From the NCBI GenBank assembly GCA_018240025.1, contig JAFEGM010000061.1, positions 1-56,812 on the forward strand: 56,812 nucleotides of DNA. The letters run 5' to 3'. Position 1 is the first letter of the stretch. Each line of letters starts with the position of its first letter. The position numbers and the translations under genes were made by a program. The notes under the pieces were generated by a model, which was not told where the DNA came from, did no database searches, and worked only from the letters and a program-made list of their open reading frames with translations. The stretch is from Verrucomicrobiota bacterium (GTDB taxonomy: Bacteria; Verrucomicrobiota; Verrucomicrobiia; Chthoniobacterales; SZAS-18). Shown in pieces: positions 34,475 through 39,596 of this stretch.

Positions 34475-35629
34475 GTGAATCTGACCCGCACCGCCTACGG
34501 CACCTGGAACGGTGGCCGCTACATGAACTTCGGCGAAGCTCTCGATGAGCCCCGCTACGAGGCCGCTCTCCGCCTGGCCTACGACTCCGGCATCCGCACG
34601 TTCCTGACGGCCGATGTGTACGCCAGCGGCGCCGGCGACGAAGCGCTGGGCCGCGCGCTGGCCGGGGTGCCGCGCGATTCCTACTGCCTCGTCGGCATGA
34701 TCGGGCACGATTTCTACAGCGGCCTGCGCGACGGCCAGAAGGGCTTCCCGCGCTTCACCGATCCGCGCCTGCGCCAGCCGCGCGACTACGCCGACTACAT
34801 CCGCATGGCCACGGAGAAGTCGCTCGAACGCTGCCGCACGTCGCACTTCGACTGCCTGATGCTGCACAATCCCGATCGCACGGGCTACTCGCAGGACAGC
34901 GTCTGGAACGGCCTGCAGCGCGTGCAGGACGAGAAGCTCGCCACGATGCTGGGCGTGGCGCCGGGGCCGGCGAATGGTTTCACGCTGGATCTTCTTTTGT
35001 GCTTCGAGCGCTTCGGCGCGCTGTTCGACTGGGCCATGATCATCCTGAATCCCTTCGAGCCCTGGCCTGGCCAGATGGTGCTGGAGAGCGCGGTGCGTGA
35101 GGACATCTCGATCCTGACGCGCGTGGTCGATTACGGCGGCATCTTCCACGACGACGTGCGCCCTGGGCACGCGTTCGGCCCGCGGGATCACCGTACCTTC
35201 CGCCCGGCGGGGTGGGTCGAGGCGGCGACCCAAAAATTGGAGGCGATCCGCCCGATCGCCCAGCGCCACGGCCTGACCATGCTGCAGCTCGCCTGCCTGT
35301 GGAATCTGGGCCACGCGCCGGTGCGCAGCGTGGTTCCCACGCTCATCCAGGAGGTCGCGCAGACGAACGGCGTGGCCGCGAAGTCGATCGAGGACAAGAT
35401 CCGCGAACTCGCCGCGCTGCCCGAGGTGCAGCTCACCTCGGACGAACTGGCGCAGATCCTCGAGGTCGGAAATAACAAGGGCTGCATGGCGCTCAAGGGC
35501 GGCAGCCCGGTGTACGAAGGTGAGCCGGTGGCGGACCAGTGGCCGCTCAATCCCGAGCTCGTCGACGTGGCCCAACGCTGGAAGATCGAACCGACGCGCG
35601 ACCTGACGTTGACCCATCGGGCCGCGTGA
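34475..35629 (+). CDS. Aldo/keto reductase-fold protein, probably without the classical catalytic Asp and Lys
   Basis: 384 aa (GTG start at 34475; the in-frame Met in GGRYMNFGEAL is an alternative). The TIM-barrel pattern of aldo/keto reductases is visible: RTFLTADVYASGAGDEALGR, AL; DCLMLHNPDRTGY; then LQLACLWNLGHAPVRSVVPT and IEDKIRELAALPEVQLTSDE. In active AKRs the tetrad is Asp-Tyr-Lys-His. Here Tyr (ADVY) and His (MLHNP) are kept, but the Asp four residues before Tyr reads Leu (FLTADVY) and the Lys strand reads CLVGMIG. It may bind nucleotide without the usual reduction. Divergent from argD; its stop is followed at once by a composite repeat. Confidence 0.7.
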   Translation: MNLTRTAYGTWNGGRYMNFGEALDEPRYEAALRLAYDSGIRTFLTADVYASGAGDEALGRALAGVPRDSYCLVGMIGHDFYSGLRDGQKGFPRFTDPRLRQPRDYADYIRMATEKSLERCRTSHFDCLMLHNPDRTGYSQDSVWNGLQRVQDEKLATMLGVAPGPANGFTLDLLLCFERFGALFDWAMIILNPFEPWPGQMVLESAVREDISILTRVVDYGGIFHDDVRPGHAFGPRDHRTFRPAGWVEAATQKLEAIRPIAQRHGLTMLQLACLWNLGHAPVRSVVPTLIQEVAQTNGVAAKSIEDKIRELAALPEVQLTSDELAQILEVGNNKGCMALKGGSPVYEGEPVADQWPLNPELVDVAQRWKIEPTRDLTLTHRAA

Positions 35630-35687
35630 GCCTCGCTGAGCCTCGCTGAGGCTCGGCATAGGCGATAGGCGATAGGCGATAGGCGAC
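35629..35687. repeat. Composite tandem repeat: GCCTCGCTGA units plus ATAGGCG units
   Basis: Two to three GCCTCGCTGA units directly after (and overlapping) the aldo/keto reductase stop, then four near-perfect CGATAGG heptamers (CATAGGCGATAGGCGATAGG and on). Second copy of the element at 27571-27640. Confidence 0.85.
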
Positions 35688-35741
35688 AAAAATTGGCCAG
35701 GAGCAGATCGCGGGCTGGGCCGGATCCGCTCCTGGCGGAGG

Positions 35742-36326
35742 TCACTGGGCCCGGCGCAGGAACAAGTCCCACTCCGGGATGTTGTGCTGATTGCGCAGGC
35801 CGACCGAGGCCGGCCTTTCCGGCGGAGCTGCGGGAGCGCGGAGCAGGCGCAGGCCGGCTTCCTCGGGCAGCTTGTCGGCCTTCCGCGAATTCACGTCGGT
35901 CGCGGCCAGGACGCAGTTCGTCCACGAGGTGGCGCCGCCGCGCGAACGCGGCAGGACGTGGTCGATGTTGCCCTCGCCCGGGCGCAGCGGACGGCCTGTG
36001 TATTGACACTTGCCGCCGTCGCGCTCCCAGACCGCCCGCAGCGAGAAGCGCGGACGTTTGCGCGGGACCTTGGCGTAGCGGGCCAGGACGATGACCGTCG
36101 GCAGTCGGACCGGGCCGCGCGCAGTCGAGACCGACGCGTCGCCCTCGCGGATGGGCAGCTGCAGCCACTCGCTCCAGCGGACCGGCGTCATGCGTCCTTC
36201 CTCGATGTCGAGGCCGATCGCACCATCGGTCGCCATCATGCAGAAAGCCTGCTGCGGCGTCTTGGTGTCGATGGCCTGCCACGAGCGGTTCAGGACCAGC
36301 ACGGTATTCAGTTCGAGACGGTTCAT
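35742..36326 (-). CDS. HNH endonuclease
   Basis: 194 aa. N-terminal part MNRLELNTVLVLNRSWQAID then GLDIEEGRMTPVRWSEWLQL, typical of a common HNH family whose N-terminus begins LVLNxxWxP. The nuclease core is FSLRAVWERDGGKCQYTGRP, then GNIDHVLPRSRGGATSWTN and CVLAATDVNSRKADKLPEEA, with the DH of NIDHVLPRSRGG as metal/catalytic centre; the usual zinc cysteines are reduced (CQYTG only). The start ATG at 36326 fits the family. It is the first gene after the tRNA array in the direction of transcription, only 54 bases beyond the last tRNA, so co-transcription with the array is likely. The role is unknown. Confidence 0.85.
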   Translation of the reverse strand: MNRLELNTVLVLNRSWQAIDTKTPQQAFCMMATDGAIGLDIEEGRMTPVRWSEWLQLPIREGDASVSTARGPVRLPTVIVLARYAKVPRKRPRFSLRAVWERDGGKCQYTGRPLRPGEGNIDHVLPRSRGGATSWTNCVLAATDVNSRKADKLPEEAGLRLLRAPAAPPERPASVGLRNQHNIPEWDLFLRRAQ

Positions 36327-36380
36327 GATTCTTCCTCCTGCGTCTTCTCCTCTCCCGGGGTGTTCATCCATTCGGTGAAA

Positions 36381-36475
36381 TGCGGATCGCGGAGGACATG
36401 CTCCTCAACCACGGCGTTGGCCGTCGTCCCATGCCTTAGCAGTGCAGGCCGGCGCGCTGGTCCGGTGCACGATCC
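36381..36475 (-). tRNA. tRNA-Ser(GCT), non-canonical elbow
   Basis: Acceptor GGATCGT/GCGATCC, G73, long variable arm ACGGC-CAAC-GCCGT. Anticodon loop CTGCTAA, but the stem has only three good pairs flanked by mismatches. D-stem CCGG/CCGG with loop ACCAGCGCG (no GG). T-loop AGCATGT instead of TTCNANN, with a T49:C65 mismatch. Acceptor, D-arm and T-stem closely resemble tRNA-Ser(CGA) at 37186. It is last in the array. An open reading frame also crosses it towards the HNH gene. Confidence 0.6.
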
Positions 36476-36492
36476 AGAAATTTCGGCAGGCG

Positions 36493-36563
36493 CAGCCGGA
36501 GGTGGGGTTGAACCACCGCGAGCGGTGTCAGAGACCGCCATGCTCCCATTACATCATCCGGCT
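36493..36563 (-). tRNA. tRNA-Gln(CTG), canonical
   Basis: Acceptor AGCCGGA/TCCGGCT with G73; D-loop AATGGGA with GG; anticodon stem GCGGT/ACCGC with loop CTCTGAC; T-arm GGTGG-TTCAACC-CCACC. One of four array members with a normal T-loop. CCA not encoded. Confidence 0.9.
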
Positions 36564-36572
36564 TCTGCGGCG

Positions 36573-36643
36573 CGCCCCCTGACCGACTCGAACGGTCACC
36601 CTGCGGTTTCAAAGACCGAGGTGCTGCCTTACACCAAGGGGGC
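36573..36643 (-). tRNA. tRNA-Gln(TTG), canonical
   Basis: Acceptor GCCCCCT/AGGGGGC, G73. D-loop with GG (TAAGGCA). Anticodon loop CTTTGAA on stem CGGT/ACCG. T-arm GACCG-TTCGAGT-CGGTC. CCA not encoded. Ten bases separate it from tRNA-Gln(CTG). Confidence 0.9.
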
Positions 36644-36650
36644 CAAATGG

Positions 36651-36723
36651 CGTTCCCGGCTGGATTTGCACCAGCAACCTCCGCCTTCGCACGGCGGCGC
36701 GCGTCTTCTTGCGCCTCAGGAAC
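36651..36723 (-). tRNA. tRNA-Arg(GCG), non-canonical elbow
   Basis: Acceptor GTTCCTG/CGGGAAC, G73. D-stem GCGC/GCGC with loop AAGAAGAC lacking GG. Anticodon stem CCGCC/GGCGG with loop GTGCGAA, anticodon GCG (most bacteria read CGC with ACG). T-arm GCTGG-TGCAAAT-CCAGC with G55. CCA not encoded. Confidence 0.75.
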
Positions 36724-36782
36724 AGAAAACTTCAGGCGACGCGCGCGGAGAGATCCCCCTCGCACGCGCGCCGCACAATAAC

Positions 36783-36854
36783 TACCCGGAGCGGGTCTCG
36801 CACCCGCACTGTCTGCGCTCTCGACGCAGTGCCTCTTCCTTGGGCTACCCGGGC
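36783..36854 (-). tRNA. tRNA, anticodon read as GAG (Leu?), non-canonical
   Basis: Acceptor GCCCGGG/TCCGGGT (terminal wobbles), A73. D-arm GCC/GGC with GG in the loop. Anticodon stem CTGCG/CGCAG is perfect and the loop is TCGAGAG, so position 33 is C and the anticodon GAG, which would be Leu, yet the variable loop has only five bases. T-arm GCGGG-TGCGAGA-CCCGC with G55. Isotype uncertain. Confidence 0.6.
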
Positions 36855-36869
36855 CAAAAAATGGTCGCG

Positions 36870-36953
36870 CTTCGGCCCGTCGCCGGCCTCAGCCGGAGTT
36901 TCGCGAGGAGGGCAAAACTCCGCCTGAGGCCGCCGACGAAGTCAGGGCCGAAG
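36870..36953. repeat. Imperfect palindrome between tRNA genes
   Basis: Left arm 36870-36902 (CTTCGGCCCGTCGCCGGCCT...) and right arm 36914-36953 are inverted copies of about 33-40 bases differing by a 7-base gap and a few changes; loop about 11 bases. Could form a long hairpin in the array transcript. Confidence 0.8.
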
Positions 36954-36962
36954 TCTGCGCCG

Positions 36963-37145
36963 TCAGGACGGCAGGACCGCCCCTGGCCGCGGCAGCGGCC
37001 GCGGTTCGACGGCCGGTTTCGGTTCGCTCGCCAGCAGAGCGCGTTTGACGATCAGTCGGGCGCGCCAGCGCAGGACGAGGTGCGAAGCGATAATGCCGGC
37101 GAGGGCCAGCGCGAAGAGAATCAGGACTGCGTGATGGGGATACAT
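36963..37145 (-). CDS. Small membrane protein of unknown function
   Basis: 60 aa. One clear transmembrane segment (AVLILFALALAGIIASHLVL), then a basic stretch (RWRARLIVKR) and a Pro-rich tail, so N-out/C-in topology is expected. It lies between tRNA genes on the same strand as the array. No clear ribosome binding site was seen (the upstream sequence reads CCCATGACCC). Small size and lack of homology evidence make it tentative; the hydrophobic segment followed by positive charges is the main support. Confidence 0.45.
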   Translation of the reverse strand: MYPHHAVLILFALALAGIIASHLVLRWRARLIVKRALLASEPKPAVEPRPLPRPGAVLPS

Positions 37146-37185
37146 GGGTCATGGGGGTTGGAGTGATGTTGGTGGTGGAGATATT

Positions 37186-37270
37186 CGGATCGCGGAGGTC
37201 CTGCCCCCCAAGCCTCTCGGCTCTGGCCGTTTTCGAAACGGCTCCGGCGCGCTCGTCCGGTTCACGACCC
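37186..37270 (-). tRNA. tRNA-Ser(CGA), non-canonical elbow
   Basis: Acceptor GGGTCGT/GCGATCC, G73. Anticodon stem GCCGT/ACGGC is perfect, loop TTCGAAA. Long variable arm (AGCC-GAGA-GGCT). D-stem CCGG/CCGG with loop ACGAGCGCG, no GG. T-loop GGCAGGA with T49:C65 mismatch, as in tRNA-Ser(GCT). CCA not encoded. Confidence 0.75.
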
Positions 37271-37297
37271 AGGATAGAGAAAAGGCAAAGCGGTCCC

Positions 37298-37331
37298 GGG
37301 AGCCGTCGCCTGCGTCAGGTCGACGGCTCCC
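37298..37331. repeat. Perfect 11-bp palindrome between tRNA genes
   Basis: GGGAGCCGTCG at 37298-37308 and CGACGGCTCCC at 37321-37331 with a 12-base loop that itself holds CCTG/CAGG. No T-run follows on either strand, so not a classical terminator. Confidence 0.8.
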
Positions 37332-37339
37332 GTCCGAGA

Positions 37340-37417
37340 TGGTGGGGCTGCAGGGAGTCTCACCCTGACCGAACCGGTTAAAAGCCGGCTGTGCTGTATG
37401 TCTGACACTCCAGCCCC
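37340..37417 (-). tRNA. tRNA-Lys(TTT), non-canonical elbow
   Basis: Acceptor GGGGCTG/CAGCCCC perfect, A73, CCA encoded. D-stem GTGT/GCAC with loop CAGACATACA (no GG). Anticodon stem GCCGG/CCGGT, loop CTTTTAA. T-arm CAGGG-TGAGACT-CCCTG, with G55 and A56. Confidence 0.8.
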
Positions 37418-37422
37418 TCAAA

Positions 37423-37497
37423 TGGTGTCCCCGCCCGGATTCGCACCGGGACCAACCGGGTAAGAGCCGGTTGCTCTGCGTGTTGAGCTACGGAGAC
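37423..37497 (-). tRNA. tRNA-Lys(CTT), non-canonical elbow
   Basis: Acceptor GTCTCCG/CGGGGAC, A73, CCA encoded. D-stem GCTC/GAGC with loop AACACGCA (GC where GG is expected). Anticodon stem ACCGG/CCGGT, loop CTCTTAC. T-arm CCCGG-TGCGAAT-CCGGG with G55. Confidence 0.85.
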
Positions 37498-37503
37498 GGA
37501 AAA

Positions 37504-37575
37504 TCGCCCGGGTTGGATTTGCACCAACGATCGGCCGCGCGTCGGGCGGCTGCTCTGCTGCTGAGCTACCGAGCG
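37504..37575 (-). tRNA. tRNA-Val(GAC), non-canonical elbow, C33
   Basis: Acceptor CGCTCGG/CCGGGCG, A73, no CCA. D-stem GCTC/GAGC, loop AGCAGCA. Anticodon stem GCCGC/GCGGC perfect, loop CCGACGC, so C33 replaces the invariant U33. T-arm GTTGG-TGCAAAT-CCAAC with G55. Confidence 0.8.
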
Positions 37576-37581
37576 GAAAGC

Positions 37582-37656
37582 TGGCTGCCCGGGATGGATT
37601 CGAACCATCAACCGGCCGCTTAACAGGCGGCTGCTCTACCGTTGAGCTACCGGACA
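37582..37656 (-). tRNA. tRNA-Asn(GTT), canonical
   Basis: Acceptor TGTCCGG/CCGGGCA, G73, CCA encoded. D-loop AACGGTA with GG. Anticodon stem GCCGC/GCGGC, loop CTGTTAA. T-arm GATGG-TTCGAAT-CCATC. Confidence 0.93.
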
Positions 37657-37663
37657 AATGGTC

Positions 37664-37960
37664 GCGCACGGCACCCTTCGGAGTGCGGCTGGAAGCGGCG
37701 AGCTTCGAGCGAGCCGCGCCCTGCCGCTTTGGCGCGAGAGTCCGCTCGCGACGGGCGCTCGAACGCGGCCGAAGCTGGTTCCCAGGCCGTGGCCGCCGTC
37801 GAATGCCGCCCGGGGTCTGGACGCGTCTGGCCGTGACAACCAGGCCGCACCGGACTCGGTGTGGGGACGCCTTCGGCCGCAGACGTCTGGCGCGAAAGCG
37901 GCAGCGCGCGAGTCGCTCGAAGCTCCTCGCTTCCTGCCGCACTCCGAAGGGTTACCGCGC
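37664..37960. repeat. Long inverted-repeat element (about 77-bp arms) inside the tRNA array
   Basis: Left arm 37664-37740 and right arm 37884-37960 are inverted copies at roughly 85% identity, sharing ACCCTTCGGAGTGCGGC, GGAAGCG, GAGCTTCGAGCGA and CTGCCGCTTT. The 143-base centre is GC-rich without a tRNA or convincing ORF. It resembles a MITE-like or BIME-like palindromic insertion. Arms read in both directions give similar spurious peptides, which is why several overlapping ORFs appear here. No gene in this 300-base stretch. Confidence 0.85.
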
Positions 37961-37966
37961 GAAAAA

Positions 37967-38050
37967 TGGTCGGCTCGGGGAGACTTGCACTCCCAAGGCT
38001 CTCCGTTTCTGAGACGGAGGGGTCTGCTATTCCCGCTGAACCACGAGCCG
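37967..38050 (-). tRNA. tRNA-Leu(CAG), non-canonical, short variable arm
   Basis: Acceptor CGGCTCG/CGAGCCG perfect, A73, CCA encoded. Anticodon stem TCCGT/ACGGA with loop CTCAGAA. Leu-like D-arm GGG-AATAGCAGA-CCC is offset by about seven extra bases after the acceptor. The variable region is only seven bases, whereas bacterial tRNA-Leu normally has a long arm. T-arm GGGAG-TGCAAGT-CTCCC with G55. Confidence 0.75.
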
Positions 38051-38079
38051 AAAATGAGCGCCTGGCGGACGCTCGGAAA

Positions 38080-38156
38080 TGGACACACGCCCCGGGCTCG
38101 CACCGGGTAAGAGCTGGGTTGCAATCAGCCGCCTCGCCTGCTTCGGCATGCGTGTG
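38080..38156 (-). tRNA. tRNA-Cys(GCA), non-canonical T-loop
   Basis: Acceptor CACACGC/GCGTGTG perfect, U73 (the cysteine identity base), CCA encoded. D-arm GCC/GGC with GG in the loop. Anticodon loop TTGCAAC on GCTG/CAGC with an A:C mismatch at 31:39. T-arm CCCGG-TGCGAGC-CCGGG with G55. Confidence 0.8.
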
Positions 38157-38171
38157 ATCTGACGATCGAAA

Positions 38172-38245
38172 TGGTGGGGCGTGCCGGTGATGCTCCGGCC
38201 CCGCGAACTTCACAGGTTCGAATGCTCCTGCTACACTACCGCCCC
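38172..38245 (-). tRNA. tRNA-His(GTG), non-canonical T-loop
   Basis: Acceptor GGGGCGG/ACGCCCC (7:66 G:A), A73, CCA encoded; no clear extra G at -1. D-loop AGCAGGA with GG. Anticodon stem CGAAC/GTTCG, loop CTGTGAA. T-arm GCCGG-AGCATCA-CCGGC. Confidence 0.82.
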
Positions 38246-38250
38246 GAAAG

Positions 38251-38326
38251 TGGATCCCCCGGCCGGATTCGCACCGGCATGGTCCGATTTACGAGATCGG
38301 CGCATTCCTGTCTCTGCCACAGGGGA
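38251..38326 (-). tRNA. tRNA-Thr(CGT), non-canonical T-loop
   Basis: Acceptor TCCCCTG/CGGGGGA, U73, CCA encoded. D-loop AGACAGGA with GG. Anticodon stem CCGAT/ATCGG, loop CTCGTAA. T-arm GCCGG-TGCGAAT-CCGGC with G55. Confidence 0.85.
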
Positions 38327-38349
38327 ATCGAAAAACCTGACCCGGCCGT

Positions 38350-38420
38350 TGCGCGATGCCGGAATTGCACCGGCGCGAGCTGTTTGGAAGACAGCCATGC
38401 TCCTGCTACATCAATCGCAC
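38350..38420 (-). tRNA. tRNA-Gly(TCC), non-canonical T-loop
   Basis: Acceptor GTGCGAT/ATCGCGC, A73, no CCA. D-stem ATGT/GCAT, loop AGCAGGA with GG. Anticodon stem GCTGT/ACAGC, loop CTTCCAA. T-arm GCCGG-TGCAATT-CCGGC with G55. Bacterial tRNA-Gly usually has U73. Confidence 0.85.
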
Positions 38421-38432
38421 GGTCGGACGAAA

Positions 38433-38507
38433 TGGCCGCTGCTGCCGGAGTTGCACCGGCTCCTCTGCGCCTTCAGGGCAGCGCTCTTCTGCATGAGCTA
38501 GACAGCG
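38433..38507 (-). tRNA. tRNA-Phe(GAA), non-canonical elbow
   Basis: Acceptor CGCTGTC/AGCAGCG (7:66 mismatch), G73, CCA encoded. D-stem GCTC/GAGC, loop ATGCAGAA. Anticodon loop CTGAAGG on CTGC/GCAG with C:C at 31:39. T-arm GCCGG-TGCAACT-CCGGC with G55. Confidence 0.75.
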
Positions 38508-38522
38508 TCGGATGAATGAAAA

Positions 38523-38596
38523 TGGTCCCTTCGCGCGGTATCGCGCCGCGGTCTGTCGGTTATCGGCCGACGGCTCTGCTTTTGAGCTACGAAGGG
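38523..38596 (-). tRNA. tRNA-Ile(GAT), non-canonical elbow, C33
   Basis: Acceptor CCCTTCG/CGAAGGG perfect, A73, CCA encoded. D-stem GCTC/GAGC, loop AAAAGCA. Anticodon stem GTCGG/CCGAC perfect, loop CCGATAA with C33. T-arm CGCGG-CGCGATA-CCGCG. Confidence 0.82.
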
Positions 38597-38599
38597 GGG

Positions 38600-38684
38600 C
38601 GGGCCTCGCGTGGCCCCGCTGAAGCTCGGCATAGGCCATAGGCCATAGGCGATAGGCCATAGGCGATAGGCAATAGGCGATGCT
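38600..38684. repeat. Composite tandem repeat: CTCGC/GCTGA units plus ATAGGC units
   Basis: GGGCCTCGCGTGGCCCCGCT and GAAGCTCGGC lead into about eight heptamers (CATAGGCCATAGGCCATAGG, CGATAGG and variants). Third copy of the element seen at 27571-27640 and 35629-35687, here between two tRNA genes. Confidence 0.85.
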
Positions 38685-38690
38685 CCGTTC

Positions 38691-38729
38691 GCGGGGCCGC
38701 GTGCGACCGAGATCGGCACGCGGCCCCGC
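38691..38729. repeat. Perfect 14-bp palindrome
   Basis: GCGGGGCCGCGTGC at 38691-38704 and GCACGCGGCCCCGC at 38716-38729 with an 11-base loop. Very stable hairpin between tRNA-Val(CAC) and tRNA-Ile, without a T-run. Confidence 0.85.
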
Positions 38730-38755
38730 CGGCAAAACGGGGCCTGGGGAAATTC

Positions 38756-38826
38756 TCGCCCGAGGAGGAATTGCACCTCCATCCTCCGGGTGTGGGCCGG
38801 AGATGTTGCTGTTACACCATTGGGCG
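38756..38826 (-). tRNA. tRNA-Val(CAC), non-canonical elbow, C33
   Basis: Acceptor CGCCCAA/TCGGGCG (one A:C), A73, no CCA. D-stem GTGT/ACAT, loop AACAGCA. Anticodon stem TCCGG/CCGGA perfect, loop CCCACAC with C33. T-arm GGAGG-TGCAATT-CCTCC with G55. Confidence 0.78.
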
Positions 38827-38858
38827 GTGCTGCGGCGCCCGAGGGCGCCCGAAACTCG

Positions 38859-38931
38859 CACCCTTGGCCGGACTCCCACCGGCTACGCTGCGGTTGAAAT
38901 CCGCATCGCTCGAGTCTTTGCATTCAAGGGC
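38859..38931 (-). tRNA. tRNA-Glu(TTC), non-canonical elbow
   Basis: Acceptor GCCCTTG/CAAGGGT, G73, no CCA. D-stem TGC/GCG, no GG in the loop. Anticodon stem TGCGG/CCGCA, loop ATTTCAA. T-arm GCCGG-TGGGAGT-CCGGC with G55 and G56. Confidence 0.78.
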
Positions 38932-39029
38932 AGACGCGCCTCCGGCATGCTGCGCACGTGCCTCGGCGGGGCTGAGCGCCTGCTCGGCCACCCACCTCGG
39001 CTCGCACTCGAGCCACGGAGACGAAAATG
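38932..39029. other. Spacer in tRNA array with no recognised gene
   Basis: About 100 GC-rich bases with several CTCGGC/GCCGAG inverted motifs. A cloverleaf was looked for on the minus strand and not found. Confidence 0.4.
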
Positions 39030-39102
39030 TGGGCCGCCAAGGATTTGCACCCTGACGACGGGGTTCGAAGCCCCGCATGCGATTCTCTTACATCAGCGGC
39101 CC
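39030..39102 (-). tRNA. tRNA-Arg(TCG), non-canonical elbow
   Basis: Acceptor GGGCCGC/GCGGCCC perfect, A73, no CCA. D-stem ATGT/GCAT, loop AAGAGAATC without GG. Anticodon stem CGGGG/CCCCG, loop CTTCGAA. T-arm CAGGG-TGCAAAT-CCTTG with G55. Confidence 0.83.
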
Positions 39103-39108
39103 AAAAAA

Positions 39109-39184
39109 TGGTCGCGCGCCCCGGTGCTGCCCCGGGTATCCCCTGATCCCAAGTCAGGTGGGTTCGCTGTCTCCCTCGCGCGCG
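39109..39184 (-). tRNA. tRNA-Pro(TGG), non-canonical elbow
   Basis: Acceptor CGCGCGC/GCGCGCG, A73, CCA encoded. D-stem GGG/CCC, loop AGACAGCGAA. Anticodon stem CCTGA/TCAGG, loop CTTGGGA. T-arm CCCGG-GGCAGCA-CCGGG. Confidence 0.82.
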
Positions 39185-39186
39185 AA

Positions 39187-39277
39187 GAAAAGGATGAAGG
39201 ATAAAGGAGGAAGGAGGAAGGGCTTGAGCCCGCGCTCGGAGCCTTTTCCTTTTTATCCTTCCTCCTTCATCCTTCCA
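39187..39277. repeat. Purine/pyrimidine palindrome between tRNA genes
   Basis: Left purine arm AAGGATGAAGGATAAAGGAG and following GGAAGG units; right pyrimidine arm CCTTTTCC...TATCCTTCCTCCTTCATCCT is roughly its inverse. Loop about 25 bases. Confidence 0.7.
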
Positions 39278-39283
39278 AAAACG

Positions 39284-39357
39284 CGGTCCGTGCGGGCATT
39301 GCTCCCGCGACCCTCCGCTCGACAGGCGGGCGCTCTTCATGGCTGAGCTAACGGACC
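39284..39357 (-). tRNA. tRNA-Asp(GTC), non-canonical elbow
   Basis: Acceptor GGTCCGT/ACGGACC perfect, G73, no CCA. D-stem GCTC/GAGC, loop AGCCATGAA. Anticodon loop CTGTCGA on CCGC/GCGG. T-arm GCGGG-AGCAATG-CCCGC. Confidence 0.82.
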
Positions 39358-39364
39358 GAAAACT

Positions 39365-39456
39365 TGGTGGAAGCGGTCGGTAACGCTCCGACGCTGGCCG
39401 CTCTCGGCGGCGGCTGTTCTACAGACAGCACCGGATCTTTACCGGTCTACACTTCC
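39365..39456 (-). tRNA. tRNA-Tyr(GTA), non-canonical elbow
   Basis: Acceptor GGAAGTG/CGCTTCC, A73, CCA encoded. Anticodon stem GCTGT/ACAGC, loop CTGTAGA. Long variable arm (CCGC-CGAGA-GCGG). D-stem ACCGG/CCGGT with short loop TAAAGAT, no GG. T-arm GTCGG-AGCGTTA-CCGAC. Confidence 0.83.
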
Positions 39457-39533
39457 GAAATGACACTCACGACAGTCTCCGTCACGGAGATCATGGAAAG
39501 ATACCTCTTTGGCTGGATCCGAAAGTCCTCCCC

Positions 39534-39571
39534 TCCCTTCGCGCCTTCGCCCCCTTCGCTGCTTCGCGTGA
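39534..39571. repeat. CTTCGC-type short tandem repeat
   Basis: CCCTTCGCGCCTTCGCCCCC then TTCGCTGCTTCGCGTG; same family as 2906-2936 and 12489-12521. The surrounding 39457-39596 stretch holds no recognised tRNA or gene, apart from a small TCTCCGT/ACGGAGA palindrome near 39476. Confidence 0.6.
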
Positions 39572-39596
39572 ACTTCAGGACCCCGCACCATCGACC

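Noticed and set aside
34346..35689. Minus-strand frame continuing upstream of argD
   Set aside because: The upstream part mirrors the aldo/keto reductase gene and contains repeat-encoded AYRLSP peptides; the true argD start is at 34342.
36323..36541. A 72-residue reading frame that overlaps the HNH start by ATGA and looks like a coupled upstream gene
   Set aside because: Its only ATG lies within the anticodon region of tRNA-Gln(CTG) and the frame then crosses tRNA-Ser(GCT). The close match of that segment to tRNA-Ser(CGA) at 37186 shows it is an RNA gene, not coding.
37298..37331. Intrinsic terminator in the tRNA array
   Set aside because: Strong hairpin but no T-run on either strand, and same-strand tRNAs continue beyond it.
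37658..38213. Several overlapping reading frames of 100-190 codons on both strands
   Set aside because: They run through tRNA genes and the inverted-repeat arms, and give similar peptides on both strands because of the palindrome.
38600..38684. CRISPR-like array of short repeats
   Set aside because: Repeat units are 7 bases with no spacers; no cas genes are present in the window.
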